Shown one piece after another: positions 8,685 through 16,905 of a stretch of 64,000 nucleotides of DNA. Below the pieces are notes generated by a model. It saw only the letters and a program-made list of their open reading frames with translations. It had not been told where the DNA came from and ran no database searches. A program made the translations under genes and the position numbers. How positions within the stretch are numbered: position 1 is the first letter of the stretch; the number at the start of each line of letters is the position of its first letter. The stretch comes from Pseudomonas persica (GTDB lineage Bacteria > Pseudomonadota > Gammaproteobacteria > Pseudomonadales > Pseudomonadaceae): positions 224,469 to 288,468 of the forward strand of contig NZ_OLKL01000051.1 of assembly GCF_900291015.1 (NCBI RefSeq), written 5' to 3'.

Positions 8685-9503
8685 ATGCAGAAATACTTCA
8701 TTGAAATCGACGGTGCATGCATGAGCTACATCGACCAGGGTCATGGCTTCCCGGTCGTGCTCGGTCACAGCTACCTGTGGAACGCCGAGATGTGGCAGCC
8801 GCAGATCGATGCCTTGTCGCGACACTTTCGCGTCATCGTCCCCGAGCTGTGGGGTCACGGTGACTCCGACGCGCCGCCAGCCACTACCACCGACATGAAC
8901 GCACTGATCCACCAGCACATCGAGCTGCTCGATCGTCTGCGCATCGACAGGTGCCACCTGGTCGGCTTGTCAGTGGGAGGCATGTGGGGCGCGCCATTGG
9001 CCCTTTCACGACCTGAACGCATTGACCGCGTGGTGCTGATGGATACCTACCTGGGTGCTGAACCTGAAGCCACCAGGGAGAAGTACTTCGCGTTGCTGGA
9101 CGCTGCGAGCGCCGCCGGGGAATTCAGCGATGGCTTGCTCGACATTATCGTGCCGATTTTCTTCCATGCCGGTGGCCAGACTGTGCCGGAGATCCGCGAT
9201 AAGTTTCGTGCAGCGCTGAAGGCCTCAAGCCCCGAGACCATCCGCAAAAGCCTCGACCCCATGGGGCGCATCATCTTTGGCCGGCCTGACCTGATGGACA
9301 AGCTAGCGGGCTTGCCTGGCGAGCGCACCATCGTCATGTGTGGCGACCAGGACATCCCTCGACCGCCGGCAGAGTCCAACGAAATGGCGCAGCGGATCAA
9401 CTGCCTGGCCGCACAGATTCCGTTGGCGGGGCACATTTCCTGCCTGGAGAATCCCAAAGTGGTGAATGAGTTCTTGCTGAGTTGGCTGCCGCGGCACAGT
9501 TGA
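8685..9503 (+). CDS. Alpha/beta fold hydrolase
   Basis: A 272-residue cytoplasmic alpha/beta hydrolase. It contains VVLGHSYLWNAEMW (oxyanion region), VPELWGHGDSD, the nucleophile elbow GLSVGGMWG (Ser), the acid in MCGDQDIPRP and the final His in LAGHISCLENP. The cap sequence does not identify a substrate; it resembles the esterase/haloperoxidase/lactonase group. It lies 72 bases after the penicillin-acylase-family gene on the same strand and may share its transcript. Confidence 0.82.
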   Translation: MQKYFIEIDGACMSYIDQGHGFPVVLGHSYLWNAEMWQPQIDALSRHFRVIVPELWGHGDSDAPPATTTDMNALIHQHIELLDRLRIDRCHLVGLSVGGMWGAPLALSRPERIDRVVLMDTYLGAEPEATREKYFALLDAASAAGEFSDGLLDIIVPIFFHAGGQTVPEIRDKFRAALKASSPETIRKSLDPMGRIIFGRPDLMDKLAGLPGERTIVMCGDQDIPRPPAESNEMAQRINCLAAQIPLAGHISCLENPKVVNEFLLSWLPRHS

Positions 9504-9509
9504 GATTGC

Positions 9510-9860
9510 CAGGGGCTGCCTTGCAGCCCATCGCAGGCAAGCCAGCTCTCATAGAACTGCACATAACTCGTTGAATTAGCAGGGCCCCGGTGGGAGCGGC
9601 TTTAGCCGCGAACACCGGCGCAGCCGGTGCCATGCACCGCGTTGGATTCTTCGCGGCTAAAGCCGCTCCCACAGGATGCACGGACCGCTTGCGAATTCAG
9701 TTCTCTATGCGACAGCGCAGACCAAAGGGCTGGGCCAGCTCCCACAGGGCACGCGCACCGCTGGCGAGCTCGGTTCTCTACGCGACAGCGCAGCCCCACG
9801 GCTGGGCGATCTCCTGCAGGGGCCAGCGTACGATCAATGTGGCCCCTGGCCCCGGTAGCA
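9510..9860. repeat. REP cluster with 112-bp dispersed repeat and decayed tandem copy
   Basis: This 365-base space holds no gene. It starts with a degraded REP of the gccggcaagcc type (about 9510-9552), then an inverted pair of the cggctttagccg type (9590-9612 and 9645-9675). Bases 9628-9739 are nearly identical to 34189-34300 (three mismatches by eye). The segment starting gttctctatgcgacagcgca at about 9700 recurs in weakened form about 70 bases further on (gttctctacgcgacagcgca at about 9772). Confidence 0.85.
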
Positions 9861-9868
9861 CAAACGCA

Positions 9869-10654
9869 TCAGAACGCCGGCAGCACCGCACCCTGGTACT
9901 TCTTGGCGATGAATTCCTTCACTTGCGGGCTGGTCAGGGCCTTGGCCAGTTTCTGGATCGCTTCGCTGTCCTTGTTGTCCGGGCGGGCAACCAGGAAGTT
10001 CACGTACGGCGAGTCGCTGCCTTCGATCACCAGCGCGTCCTTGGCCGGGTTCAGGCCGGCTTCCAGGGCGTAGTTGGTATTGATCATGTCCAGGTCGACC
10101 TGGTCCAGCACTCGCGGCAGCATGGCCGACTCAAGCTCGCGGAACTTCAGCTTCTTCGGGTTCTCGGCGATGTCCTTGGGGGTGGCCAGGGCGTTCTTCG
10201 GGTCCTTCAGGGTGATCAGGCCAGCCTTCTGCAACAGCAGCAGGGCGCGGCCGCTGTTGCTGCCCTCGTTAGGGATGGCAACGGTGGCGCCTTCTTTCAG
10301 TTCGCTCAGGCTCTTGACCTTCTTCGAGTAACCACCAAATGGTTCGACATGCACGCCGATCACGGTTTCCAGGTGGGTGCCCTTGCCTTCGTTGAAGTTC
10401 TGCAGATACGGCAGGGTCTGGAAGTAGTTGGCGTCCAGGCGCTTCTGGTCAACCTGCACGTTCGGCTGCACGTAGTCGGTGAAGACCTTGATCTGCAGGT
10501 CCACACCTTCCTTGGCCAGGGTCGGCTTGATCAGCTCGAGGATTTCGGCGTGCGGTACCGGGGTGGCGGCAACTACCAGTTTCTCGGCGGCGGCAGCCAG
10601 GCCGGCGAACGACAGGGCAGCGGCCAGGGCAGTGGTCAGCAGGGTCTTCTTCAT
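9869..10654 (-). CDS. MetQ/NlpA-family substrate-binding protein
   Basis: The ATG at MKKTLLTTALAAAL gives 261 residues with a signal peptide ending AGLAAAAEK. The family pattern is clear: VVAATPVPHAEIL, DYVQPNVQV, DANYFQTLPYLQNF, VHVEPFGGYSKK, VAIPNEGSNSGRALLLLQ and INTNYALEAGL. Classical MetQ proteins are lipoproteins; no Cys follows this signal peptide, so it should be a free periplasmic protein. Such proteins bind methionine or related sulfur compounds for a MetNI importer, but no metN or metI is nearby. It ends 860 bases from a putative sulfur-regulated hydrolase; an AT-rich promoter region lies upstream. Confidence 0.88.
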   Translation of the reverse strand: MKKTLLTTALAAALSFAGLAAAAEKLVVAATPVPHAEILELIKPTLAKEGVDLQIKVFTDYVQPNVQVDQKRLDANYFQTLPYLQNFNEGKGTHLETVIGVHVEPFGGYSKKVKSLSELKEGATVAIPNEGSNSGRALLLLQKAGLITLKDPKNALATPKDIAENPKKLKFRELESAMLPRVLDQVDLDMINTNYALEAGLNPAKDALVIEGSDSPYVNFLVARPDNKDSEAIQKLAKALTSPQVKEFIAKKYQGAVLPAF

Positions 10655-10741
10655 GGTGGTCCTTATTCTGGTTCTGGGCCATCGACGATGGCGAATCGAG
10701 TGCCCAACCGGTTCACCAGCGGGCTTGAGGCGGACAATACC

Positions 10742-10792
10742 TATATTTTTTATTCCGTAAAAATATCTTTTATTTAGCTGCTTATTCCAAAA
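10742..10792 (-). promoter_or_regulatory. AT-rich upstream region with dyad, possible CysB-type site
   Basis: The region upstream of the MetQ-like gene is strikingly AT-rich. It contains a 7-bp inverted repeat (atatttt / aaaatat, 10743-10749 and 10760-10766) around ttattccgta, and a second ttattcc at 10782-10788. Similar ttattc...taaa(g/a)aata elements occur before the RBBP9-like gene and before oscA-sbp. Assignment to CysB is inference. Confidence 0.4.
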
Positions 10793-10829
10793 ACAAACTT
10801 TCATCAATCACTTTGCTTATGAGCGGTGT

Positions 10830-11660
10830 CTAGCACGCGAGCTCAGGCAGGTCGAGGTCCTCAGCCAGGATCTCTTCACCGTCATTCACCAGCAAGGCGA
10901 AGTGAATGACGTTTTCCAGTTCACGGGTGTTGCCAGGCCAGGGGTGCGCCTCCAGCACCTGCTGCGCCGCCTCGCTCACCAGCGGCACGCGCCGCTGCAG
11001 GCGCACGCTGTAGATGCCCACGAAGTACTCGGCCAACGGCAGGATGTCGCCCGGCCGCTCCCGCAGCGGCGGCAGCTGCAGCGCTCCCTCGCGCAGGTAC
11101 TGGTACAGGCGCTCGTTGAAACGCCCCGCGCGCACCACCCGCGCCAGGTCGATACTGGTAGCGGCCACCAGGCGCACGTCCACCGGTTGCGGCTGCTGCG
11201 CACCCACCCGGGTAACCTCGCGGTTTTCCAGGGCGGCCAGCAGCTTGCCCTGGATGGCCAGCGGCAGGTCGGCGATCTCGTCCAGGTACAACGTGCCGCC
11301 GTTGGCCGAGCCGAACCAGCCGGCGCGGCTGCTGGCTGTGCCACCCTGGCTGCCGGCGCTGTAGCCGAACAGCTCGGCATCGGCGTAGGTGGGGCTGATG
11401 CCCGCGCAGTTGACCGACACGAACAGCCCGCTGCGGTCGCTGGCACGGTGGATCTGCCGGGCCAGCAGTTCCTTGCCGGTGCCGGTTTCGCCACGGATCA
11501 GCACCGGCAGGGGTTGCGGCGCCAGGTGCTCCAGCTCTGCGCGCAGCTGCTGCGAGCGCGGATCGATGAACACCAGCGCCTTGGCACGGATGCTCAGCGG
11601 GCTCTTGTCCAGCTCGGGGAAGGTCAGCAACGGCTGGCCAAAGCGGTTTTGAAAAGTCAT
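10830..11660 (-). CDS. Atypical sigma54-activator-like AAA+ protein without GAFTGA or HTH
   Basis: The ATG at MTFQNRFG, after a GGGAG site, gives 276 residues (an in-frame TTG two codons earlier is less likely). It is a bare sigma54-interaction AAA+ domain: Walker A RGETGTGKELLARQIH, Walker B NGGTLYLDEIADLP, sensor-like LVAATSIDLARVV, RFNERLYQYLREGALQLPPLRERPGDI, and HPWPGNTRELENVIHFAL. The loop that is GAFTGA in true activators reads GSQGGT here (context ELFGYSAGSQGGT). It ends at DLPELAC with no Fis-type helix-turn-helix, and has no receiver or sensor domain. It may be an ATPase that no longer activates sigma54, or an antagonist or partner. Neighbours suggest a sulfur-metabolism role. Confidence 0.82.
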   Translation of the reverse strand: MTFQNRFGQPLLTFPELDKSPLSIRAKALVFIDPRSQQLRAELEHLAPQPLPVLIRGETGTGKELLARQIHRASDRSGLFVSVNCAGISPTYADAELFGYSAGSQGGTASSRAGWFGSANGGTLYLDEIADLPLAIQGKLLAALENREVTRVGAQQPQPVDVRLVAATSIDLARVVRAGRFNERLYQYLREGALQLPPLRERPGDILPLAEYFVGIYSVRLQRRVPLVSEAAQQVLEAHPWPGNTRELENVIHFALLVNDGEEILAEDLDLPELAC

Positions 11661-11724
11661 GACCAACTCCCGCCCCAGGCCTGCAGTGGCCGGGCGTCAG
11701 GCAAACGGTAAACAGTAAGGACGA

Positions 11725-12306
11725 TCAGGCGCGGCGCAATGCGCGCTGCTCGACCCGGCTTTGCAAGCGATACAGGTAGGCGAAGCCTTGTTCCCAACGC
11801 TCATGGCCGGACTTGACGTTGATGTGCCCGGCGTTGGTCAGCAGCCCGGCTTCGGCGCCCCATACCTGGGCCAGGTACAGCGCCCTTGGCACGCTCACGG
11901 CCGGGTCGTTGTCCGAGCTGACCACCTGGCTGGGGAATGGCAGTGCTTCGGTCGGGATCGGCGCGAAGTTGCGCAGAGCCGGCGCGCAGGTCGGCCGCTC
12001 GACGTCAGCGGGTGCCACCAGCAGCGCGCCACGTACTCGCCGCAGCAGGGCCGGGCTGGCTTGCGCGGCCCAATGGGCGACGGTGATGCAGCCCAGGCTG
12101 TGGGCGATCAGAATCACCGGCGAGCGCTCGGCGGCAATCGCCTGCTCCAGCGCCTGCACCCAGTCCTTGCGTTGCGGGGTCAGCCAGTCGTGTTGCTCGA
12201 CCCGCGCGCTGTTGGGCAGGGTGCGCTGCCAGTGACTTTGCCAATGGTTGTCTGGCGATCCTTGCCAGCCCGGCACAATCAGGTAACGAATCGACTCATT
12301 GCGCAT
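11725..12306 (-). CDS. RBBP9/YdeN-family alpha/beta hydrolase
   Basis: A 193-residue serine hydrolase with the family's start YLIVPGWQGSPDNHWQSHW, the nucleophile motif LIAHSLGCITVAHWA (Ser), the acid in SSDNDPAVS and the His in NAGHINVKSGHERW. Cytoplasmic, no signal peptide. A GGAGG site precedes the ATG. It is 64 bases upstream of the AAA+ gene on the same strand, so AAA+ protein and possibly the MetQ-like protein could follow it in one transcript. The true substrate is unknown. Confidence 0.85.
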   Translation of the reverse strand: MRNESIRYLIVPGWQGSPDNHWQSHWQRTLPNSARVEQHDWLTPQRKDWVQALEQAIAAERSPVILIAHSLGCITVAHWAAQASPALLRRVRGALLVAPADVERPTCAPALRNFAPIPTEALPFPSQVVSSDNDPAVSVPRALYLAQVWGAEAGLLTNAGHINVKSGHERWEQGFAYLYRLQSRVEQRALRRA

Positions 12307-12360
12307 GGGGACGCCTCCGGTGAGTTTGCGTGCTTGGAGACAAGTATAGGGAGGGAGTTA

Positions 12361-12376
12361 TATTCGTAAAGGAATA
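12361..12376 (-). promoter_or_regulatory. Dyad upstream of the RBBP9-like gene
   Basis: Inverted repeat tattc-gtaaag-gaata sits 55 bases upstream of the start codon in an AT-rich stretch (12357-12410). It resembles the elements upstream of the MetQ-like gene and of oscA-sbp, so one LysR-type regulator such as CysB may control all three; this is inference. Confidence 0.4.
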
Positions 12377-12418
12377 AGAAGCTATTTATTAATAACAAAA
12401 AATTTTGTTTGAGCTAAT

Positions 12419-12511
12419 GGCCCTATCGCCGGCAAGCCAGCTCCCACAGGTATTGCACAGGGCTTGAGAGCGGCGCGGTCAAGGTGGGAGCCGGCTTGCC
12501 GGCGATGGGCT
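12419..12511. repeat. Inverted REP pair, gccggcaagcc type
   Basis: Two units with the stem gccggcaagcc(a/g)gc, not the cgggt-aaccc stem, face each other with about 30 bases between. Located in the 280-base space between the hydrolase promoter and the cysA terminator. Confidence 0.85.
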
Positions 12512-12540
12512 GCAAAGCAGTCCCGGCAACCTGCCAGGCA

Positions 12541-12568
12541 ATAAAAAACCCGGGACCATGCCCGGGTT
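12541..12568 (-). terminator. Rho-independent terminator of the sulfate operon
   Basis: Read on the minus strand, an 8-bp perfect stem (aacccggg / cccgggtt) with a six-base loop is followed by a run of six T (opposite the A run 12543-12548), 19 bases after the cysA stop. Confidence 0.9.
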
Positions 12569-12586
12569 CTCTTTGTCTGAAGTGGC

Positions 12587-13576
12587 TCAGATGTCCGCCA
12601 CCTTCTGCCAAACCTTCGGCCGGAAGAACAACGTCTCCCCCCGCGCCAACCCGGTCAGGCTGTCATGGTCCTTGACCACCTCGGCCTCGATCAACTCGCT
12701 CTGCCCTTCCACCTTCAAGGTCACCCGCGTGGTCGCGCCCAACGGCCGGATATCCCGCACCTCGGCCGCATGGTGCCCTTCGGTCTCGTGCCGCGACAGC
12801 GACACTTCGTGCGGGCGGAACAGCACATGATGCCCTTCGCTCAGGGCCAGACGGTTGGAGTCACCGAGGAAGTGATAGACGAAATCGTTGGCCGGGTGCT
12901 CGTACACCTCACCCGGCGAGCCGATCTGCTCGATCACGCCCTTGTTCATCACCACGATGCGGTCAGCCACCTCCATGGCCTCTTCCTGGTCGTGGGTGAC
13001 GAACACTGAAGTCAGGTTGATGTCCTCGTGCAGGCGCGCCAGCCAGCGGCGCAGCTCCTTGCGCACCTTGGCATCCAGCGCACCGAACGGCTCGTCCAGC
13101 AGCAGCACCTTGGGCTCCACCGCCAGGGCTCGGGCCAGGGCGATACGCTGGCGCTGGCCACCGGACAACTGCTCGGGGTAGCGGTCGGACAGCCAGTCCA
13201 GTTGCACCATGTTCAGCAGTTCATGCACCTTCTCGGCAATCTTGCTCTCGCTCGGGCGCTCGCCCTTGGGCTTCATGCGCAGGCCGAAGGCAACGTTGTC
13301 GAACACACTCATGTGGCGGAACAACGCATAGTGCTGGAACACGAAGCCGACGTTGCGGTCGCGCACGTCATGGCCGGACACGTCCTCGCCATGGAACACG
13401 ATATTGCCCTGGTCCGGGGTTTCCAGGCCGGCGATGATGCGCAGCAGGGTAGTCTTGCCGCAGCCGGACGGGCCTAGCAGGGCCACCAGCTCGCCGCTGT
13501 TGATGTCCAGGTTGATGTTGTCCAGGGCCTGGAAGCTGTTGAAGCGCTTGCTGACGTTACGAACTTCGATCGACAT
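12587..13576 (-). CDS. cysA: Sulfate/thiosulfate ABC transporter ATPase
   Basis: A 329-residue ATPase that powers sulfate and thiosulfate import. Walker A LLGPSGCGKTTLLRII near residue 35, signature LSGGQRQRIALARAL near 138, Walker B VLLLDEPFGALD and the switch His in FVTHDQEEAME. A C-terminal regulatory domain (from about residue 245, FRPHEVSLSRHETEGHHAAEV) is of the TOBE type seen in CysA. It lies three bases after cysW and is last in the operon before a terminator. Confidence 0.96.
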   Translation of the reverse strand: MSIEVRNVSKRFNSFQALDNINLDINSGELVALLGPSGCGKTTLLRIIAGLETPDQGNIVFHGEDVSGHDVRDRNVGFVFQHYALFRHMSVFDNVAFGLRMKPKGERPSESKIAEKVHELLNMVQLDWLSDRYPEQLSGGQRQRIALARALAVEPKVLLLDEPFGALDAKVRKELRRWLARLHEDINLTSVFVTHDQEEAMEVADRIVVMNKGVIEQIGSPGEVYEHPANDFVYHFLGDSNRLALSEGHHVLFRPHEVSLSRHETEGHHAAEVRDIRPLGATTRVTLKVEGQSELIEAEVVKDHDSLTGLARGETLFFRPKVWQKVADI

Positions 13577-13579
13577 GAA

Positions 13580-14452
13580 TCATTCCTCCGCGGCGCTGTG
13601 GCGCAGGCGGTTAATACGGTTCTCGCTCCACTGCTTGAGCAGCAGGATGAAGAGCGCCAGGATCAGCAGCAGGCTGGCCACGCTGAAGGCCGCGACGTGG
13701 TTGTACTCGTTGTAGAGGATCTCCACGTGCAGCGGCAAGGTGTTGGTCACGCCGCGAATGTGGCCGGACACCACCGACACCGCGCCAAACTCACCCATGG
13801 CCCGCGCGGTGCACAGCACCACGCCGTAGATCAGGCCCCATTTGATGTTCGGCAGGGTCACGTGCCAGAACATCTGCCAGCCATTGGCGCCGAGCAGGCG
13901 CGCGGCCTCCTCTTCCTGCGTGCCCTGCTCCTGCATCAGCGGGATCAGCTCACGGGCCACGAACGGCACGGTGACGAAGATGGTGGCCAGGACGATGCCC
14001 GGCAGGGCGAACACGATCTGGATATCGTGGTCCTGCAGCCATGGCCCGAACAGGCCTTGCGCGCCGAACATCAGCACGTAGACCAGGCCGGCGATCACCG
14101 GCGACACCGAGAACGGCAGGTCGATCAGGGTGACCAGGATACTCTTGCCACGGAAGGTGTACTTGCTCACGCACCAGGCGGCGCTGACGCCGAACACCAG
14201 GTTCAGCGGCACCGAAATGGCCACGGCGAGCAGGGTCAGCTTCAGCGCCGACAACGCGTCAGGCTCGAAGATCGCCTCGAAGAAGGTGCCAAAGCCGTTC
14301 TTCAGTGCCTGCGATACCACGATCACCAGCGGCAGCAGCAGGAACAGCGCGAACACCAGCCAGCCAAGGCCGATCAGGATACGCCGCGAAGTGGCACTGC
14401 CCCGGCGGGCGGCGTTGGCGGCGGCGGTTGCATTCAGGGATGAACTGGACAT
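13580..14452 (-). CDS. cysW: Sulfate ABC transporter permease CysW
   Basis: The ATG at MSSSSLNAT, preceded by AAGGAGG eight bases away, gives 290 residues; an upstream ATG at 14467 lies inside the cysT end and is less likely. The protein has six predicted membrane helices starting at ILIGLGWLVFALFLLLPLVIV and the permease EAA loop REEAARLLGANGWQMFWHVTLPNIKWG (shown in part: EEEAARLLGANGWQMF). It pairs with CysT to form the inner-membrane channel. Typical length for the family. Confidence 0.95.
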   Translation of the reverse strand: MSSSSLNATAAANAARRGSATSRRILIGLGWLVFALFLLLPLVIVVSQALKNGFGTFFEAIFEPDALSALKLTLLAVAISVPLNLVFGVSAAWCVSKYTFRGKSILVTLIDLPFSVSPVIAGLVYVLMFGAQGLFGPWLQDHDIQIVFALPGIVLATIFVTVPFVARELIPLMQEQGTQEEEAARLLGANGWQMFWHVTLPNIKWGLIYGVVLCTARAMGEFGAVSVVSGHIRGVTNTLPLHVEILYNEYNHVAAFSVASLLLILALFILLLKQWSENRINRLRHSAAEE

Positions 14453-14463
14453 GCCGGCCTCCT

Positions 14464-15282
14464 TCAAGGGGTTTCGATGCGGCGCTGCAGCAGGTTGATC
14501 AGCAGCAGCAGGATGAAGGAAACCACCAGCATCAGCACGCCGATGGCGGTCGCGCCGGTGTAGTCGTACTGGTCGAGCTTGACCATGATCAGCAGCGGCA
14601 GGATCTCGGTCTTCATCGGCATGTTGCCGGCAATGAAGATCACCGAACCATACTCGCCCACACCGCGAGCGAAGGCCAGGGCAAAGCCTGTCAGCCAGGC
14701 TGGCAGCAGTGCTGGCGCCAGCACGTGGCGGAACACCTGCAGCGGCTTGGCGCCCAGGCAGGCGGCGGCCTCCTCCACTTCACGCGGAATGTCGGCCAGT
14801 ACCGGCTGCACCGTACGCACCACGAACGGCAGGGTGACGAAGGTCAGTGCCAGGGTGATGCCCAGCGGGGTGTAGGCGATCTTGAAGCCCAGCTCGGTGG
14901 CGAACTGGCCGACCCAGCCCGAGGGTGCGTACAGCGCGGTCAGGGCGATACCGGCTACGGCCGTGGGCAGCGCAAACGGCAGGTCGATCATCGCATCGAT
15001 GATCTTGCGCCCGGGGAAGGTGTAGCGCACCAGCACCCAGGCCAGCAGGGTGCCGATCACGCCGTTGATGATGGCGGCGAACAGGGCGGTGCCGAAACTC
15101 AACTTGAGCGCGGCGATCACCCGCGGCGCACTGATGACGTTCCAGAACTGCTCGAAGGTCAGCTGCGAGGCATGGATGAACATGGCCGCCAGCGGTATCA
15201 GCACGATCAGGCTGAGGTACACCAAGGTGTAGCCCAGCGTCAGCCCGAAGCCGGGTATGACGGGGGAAATGCGACGTGACAT
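14464..15282 (-). CDS. cysT: Sulfate ABC transporter permease CysT (CysU)
   Basis: The ATG at MSRRISPVIPGFGLT gives 272 residues; the longer frame upstream is REP sequence read through and is rejected. Six membrane helices begin with LGYTLVYLSLIVLIPLAAMF; the EAA loop is EVEEAAACLGAKPLQVFRHV. It forms the sulfate channel with CysW. It ends 11 bases before cysW. A 272-base REP-bearing spacer separates it from sbp upstream. Confidence 0.95.
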   Translation of the reverse strand: MSRRISPVIPGFGLTLGYTLVYLSLIVLIPLAAMFIHASQLTFEQFWNVISAPRVIAALKLSFGTALFAAIINGVIGTLLAWVLVRYTFPGRKIIDAMIDLPFALPTAVAGIALTALYAPSGWVGQFATELGFKIAYTPLGITLALTFVTLPFVVRTVQPVLADIPREVEEAAACLGAKPLQVFRHVLAPALLPAWLTGFALAFARGVGEYGSVIFIAGNMPMKTEILPLLIMVKLDQYDYTGATAIGVLMLVVSFILLLLINLLQRRIETP

Positions 15283-15306
15283 AAATATCCCTGGTTGAAC
15301 GCACGA

Positions 15307-15326
15307 AGCCCGGGACAGATCCCGGG
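15307..15326. other. Perfect inverted repeat between sbp and cysT
   Basis: gcccggga-caga-tcccgggc: 8-bp arms with a four-base loop, 25 bases upstream of the cysT start. No T run follows on the minus strand, so it may stabilise or partly attenuate the sbp transcript rather than end it. Confidence 0.55.
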
Positions 15327-15348
15327 CCGGTGCAAGCTTCTGAATCCT

Positions 15349-15540
15349 GGGGCTGCTTTGCAGCCCATCGCCGGCAAGCCAGCTCCCACAGGGTTTCCAC
15401 AGCCCATGGAACTGCACAATTTCCTGTTGCAAGGGGCCTTCTGTGTCAGCAGCCAGCTCGCACAGGATTACCACAGGCCTGAGAGCTGTGCGATCCCTGT
15501 GGGAGCTGGCTTGCCGGCGATGGGCCGCAAAGCGGCCCCG
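15349..15540. repeat. REP pair, gccggcaagcc type, with degraded middle copy
   Basis: Outer units at about 15349-15391 and 15496-15540 face each other and carry longer flanks (ggggctgctttgcagccc and gggccgcaaagcggcccc). Between them lies a decayed unit (cagccagctcgcacagg). This fills the sbp-cysT spacer inside the operon. Confidence 0.85.
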
Positions 15541-15554
15541 CTTTTCCTTGGCGA

Positions 15555-16562
15555 TTACTGTGCCTGATAGATCTGGTCGAACACACCGCCATCATTGAAG
15601 AATTTCGGCTGTGCAGTCTTCCAGCCACCGAAGTCCTTGTCGATGGTCACAAGGTCAAGTTTAGGGAATTGCTTGCCGAACTCGGCAGCGACCTTTTCAT
15701 CACGCGGGCGGTAGAAGTTCTCGGCGGCAATCTTCTGCCCGGCCGGGCTGTACAGGTGCTTGAGGTATTCGCTGGCGATCTCGGTATTGCCCTTCTTCTC
15801 GGCGTTCTTGTCCACTACTGCCACCGGCGGCTCGGCAAGGATCGACAGCGACGGTACGACGATGTCGAACTTGTCGGCGCCACCCTCTTCCTTCAGTGCC
15901 AGGAAGGCTTCGTTTTCCCAGGCCAGCAGCACGTCGCCCTGACCGTTGTTGACAAAGGTGATGGTCGAGCCGCGGGCGCCGGTATCCAGCACCGGTACGT
16001 GCTTGAACAGCTCCTGCACGTACTCCTTGGCCTTGTCTTCGCTACCGCCGGTCTTCAGGCCGTAGGCCCAGGCGGCGAGGAAGTTCCAGCGCGCGCCGCC
16101 GGAGGTTTTCGGGTTGGGGGTAATGACCGACACGTCCTTCTTGATCAGGTCGCCCCAGTCCTTGATGCCTTTCGGGTTGCCCTTGCGCACCAGGAACACG
16201 ATGGTCGAGGTATACGGGGTGCTGGCATCCGGCAGGCGGGTCTGCCAGTTCTCCGGCAGGGTCTTGCCGAGCTTGGCAACTTCGTCGATATCGCCAGCCA
16301 GGGCCAGGGTCACCACGTCTGCACGCAGGCCGTCGATCACCGCACGGGCTTGCTTGCCCGAACCTCCGTGGGATTGCTGGATCTTCACCTTGTCGCCTGG
16401 ATGGGCCTGCTGCCAGTGCTTGATGAACTCGGCGTTGTACTGCTGATACAGCTCGCGGGTCGGGTCGTAGGACACGTTCAGCAGTTCGTAGTCCTTGGCG
16501 ATGGCGGAACCGGCAAAAACAGCACTGGCCAGGGCGGCGAGCGCATAACGGCGGATGGACAT
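15555..16562 (-). CDS. sbp: Periplasmic sulfate-binding protein
   Basis: The ATG at MSIRRYALAALASAVF gives 335 residues with a signal peptide cleaved after AIA. The family signature is complete: ELLNVSYDPTRELY, QSHGGSGKQARAVIDGL, DVVTLALAGDIDEVAK, KGNPKGIKDWGDL, and TPNPKTSGGARWNFLAAW. It captures sulfate for the CysTWA channel encoded downstream. oscA lies 48 bases upstream on the same strand and probably starts the operon. Confidence 0.95.
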   Translation of the reverse strand: MSIRRYALAALASAVFAGSAIAKDYELLNVSYDPTRELYQQYNAEFIKHWQQAHPGDKVKIQQSHGGSGKQARAVIDGLRADVVTLALAGDIDEVAKLGKTLPENWQTRLPDASTPYTSTIVFLVRKGNPKGIKDWGDLIKKDVSVITPNPKTSGGARWNFLAAWAYGLKTGGSEDKAKEYVQELFKHVPVLDTGARGSTITFVNNGQGDVLLAWENEAFLALKEEGGADKFDIVVPSLSILAEPPVAVVDKNAEKKGNTEIASEYLKHLYSPAGQKIAAENFYRPRDEKVAAEFGKQFPKLDLVTIDKDFGGWKTAQPKFFNDGGVFDQIYQAQ

Positions 16563-16610
16563 GGTGAAGCTCCCGATTGGCATTTTTCTGGTTTTGGATG
16601 TGTGCCGCGA

Positions 16611-16793
16611 TCAGCCGGTCTTGTTGCCGGGCTGCTGCAGGCGGAACTTCTCCTTGCGCTCGATCTGCACGACCTGAGCGTTGTGCACAGTGATCTCCAC
16701 CGCACCGAATCGCAGGTCACGCAACGCGCTCTGGATTTCCCGCAGAATGGTGGCTTCGTCCTGACCGTCGATGCTACGCAGGGATGCACTCAT
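16611..16793 (-). CDS. oscA: Small DUF2292 protein OscA
   Basis: A 60-residue protein (MSASLRSIDGQ) starting eight bases after AAGGAG. The sequence ILREIQSALRDLRFGAVEITVHNAQVVQIERKEKFR (in part: LRFGAVEITVHNAQVVQIER) matches the DUF2292/YezD family. In other pseudomonads a homologue next to sbp, OscA, is needed for growth on organosulfur compounds under stress, and is induced by sulfur starvation. Its position ahead of sbp fits this. The molecular role is unknown. Confidence 0.85.
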   Translation of the reverse strand: MSASLRSIDGQDEATILREIQSALRDLRFGAVEITVHNAQVVQIERKEKFRLQQPGNKTG

Positions 16794-16880
16794 GCTCGTT
16801 CTCCTTGGAGTGAGGGTGCCGGGCTGAGGTTTGAAGAGGATTTGCGCCTGGCTTGAGGGCAATAGTAGTGAGGCACCGTT

Positions 16881-16905
16881 ATTCTTAAAAATACTGTTTA
16901 AGAAT
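16881..16905 (-). promoter_or_regulatory. Perfect dyad upstream of oscA-sbp, possible CysB site
   Basis: A 9-bp inverted repeat (attcttaaa-aatactg-tttaagaat) lies 88 bases upstream of the oscA start in an AT-rich stretch (16876-16920). Placement before a sulfate operon suggests CysB, but this is not proven by sequence. Confidence 0.5.
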
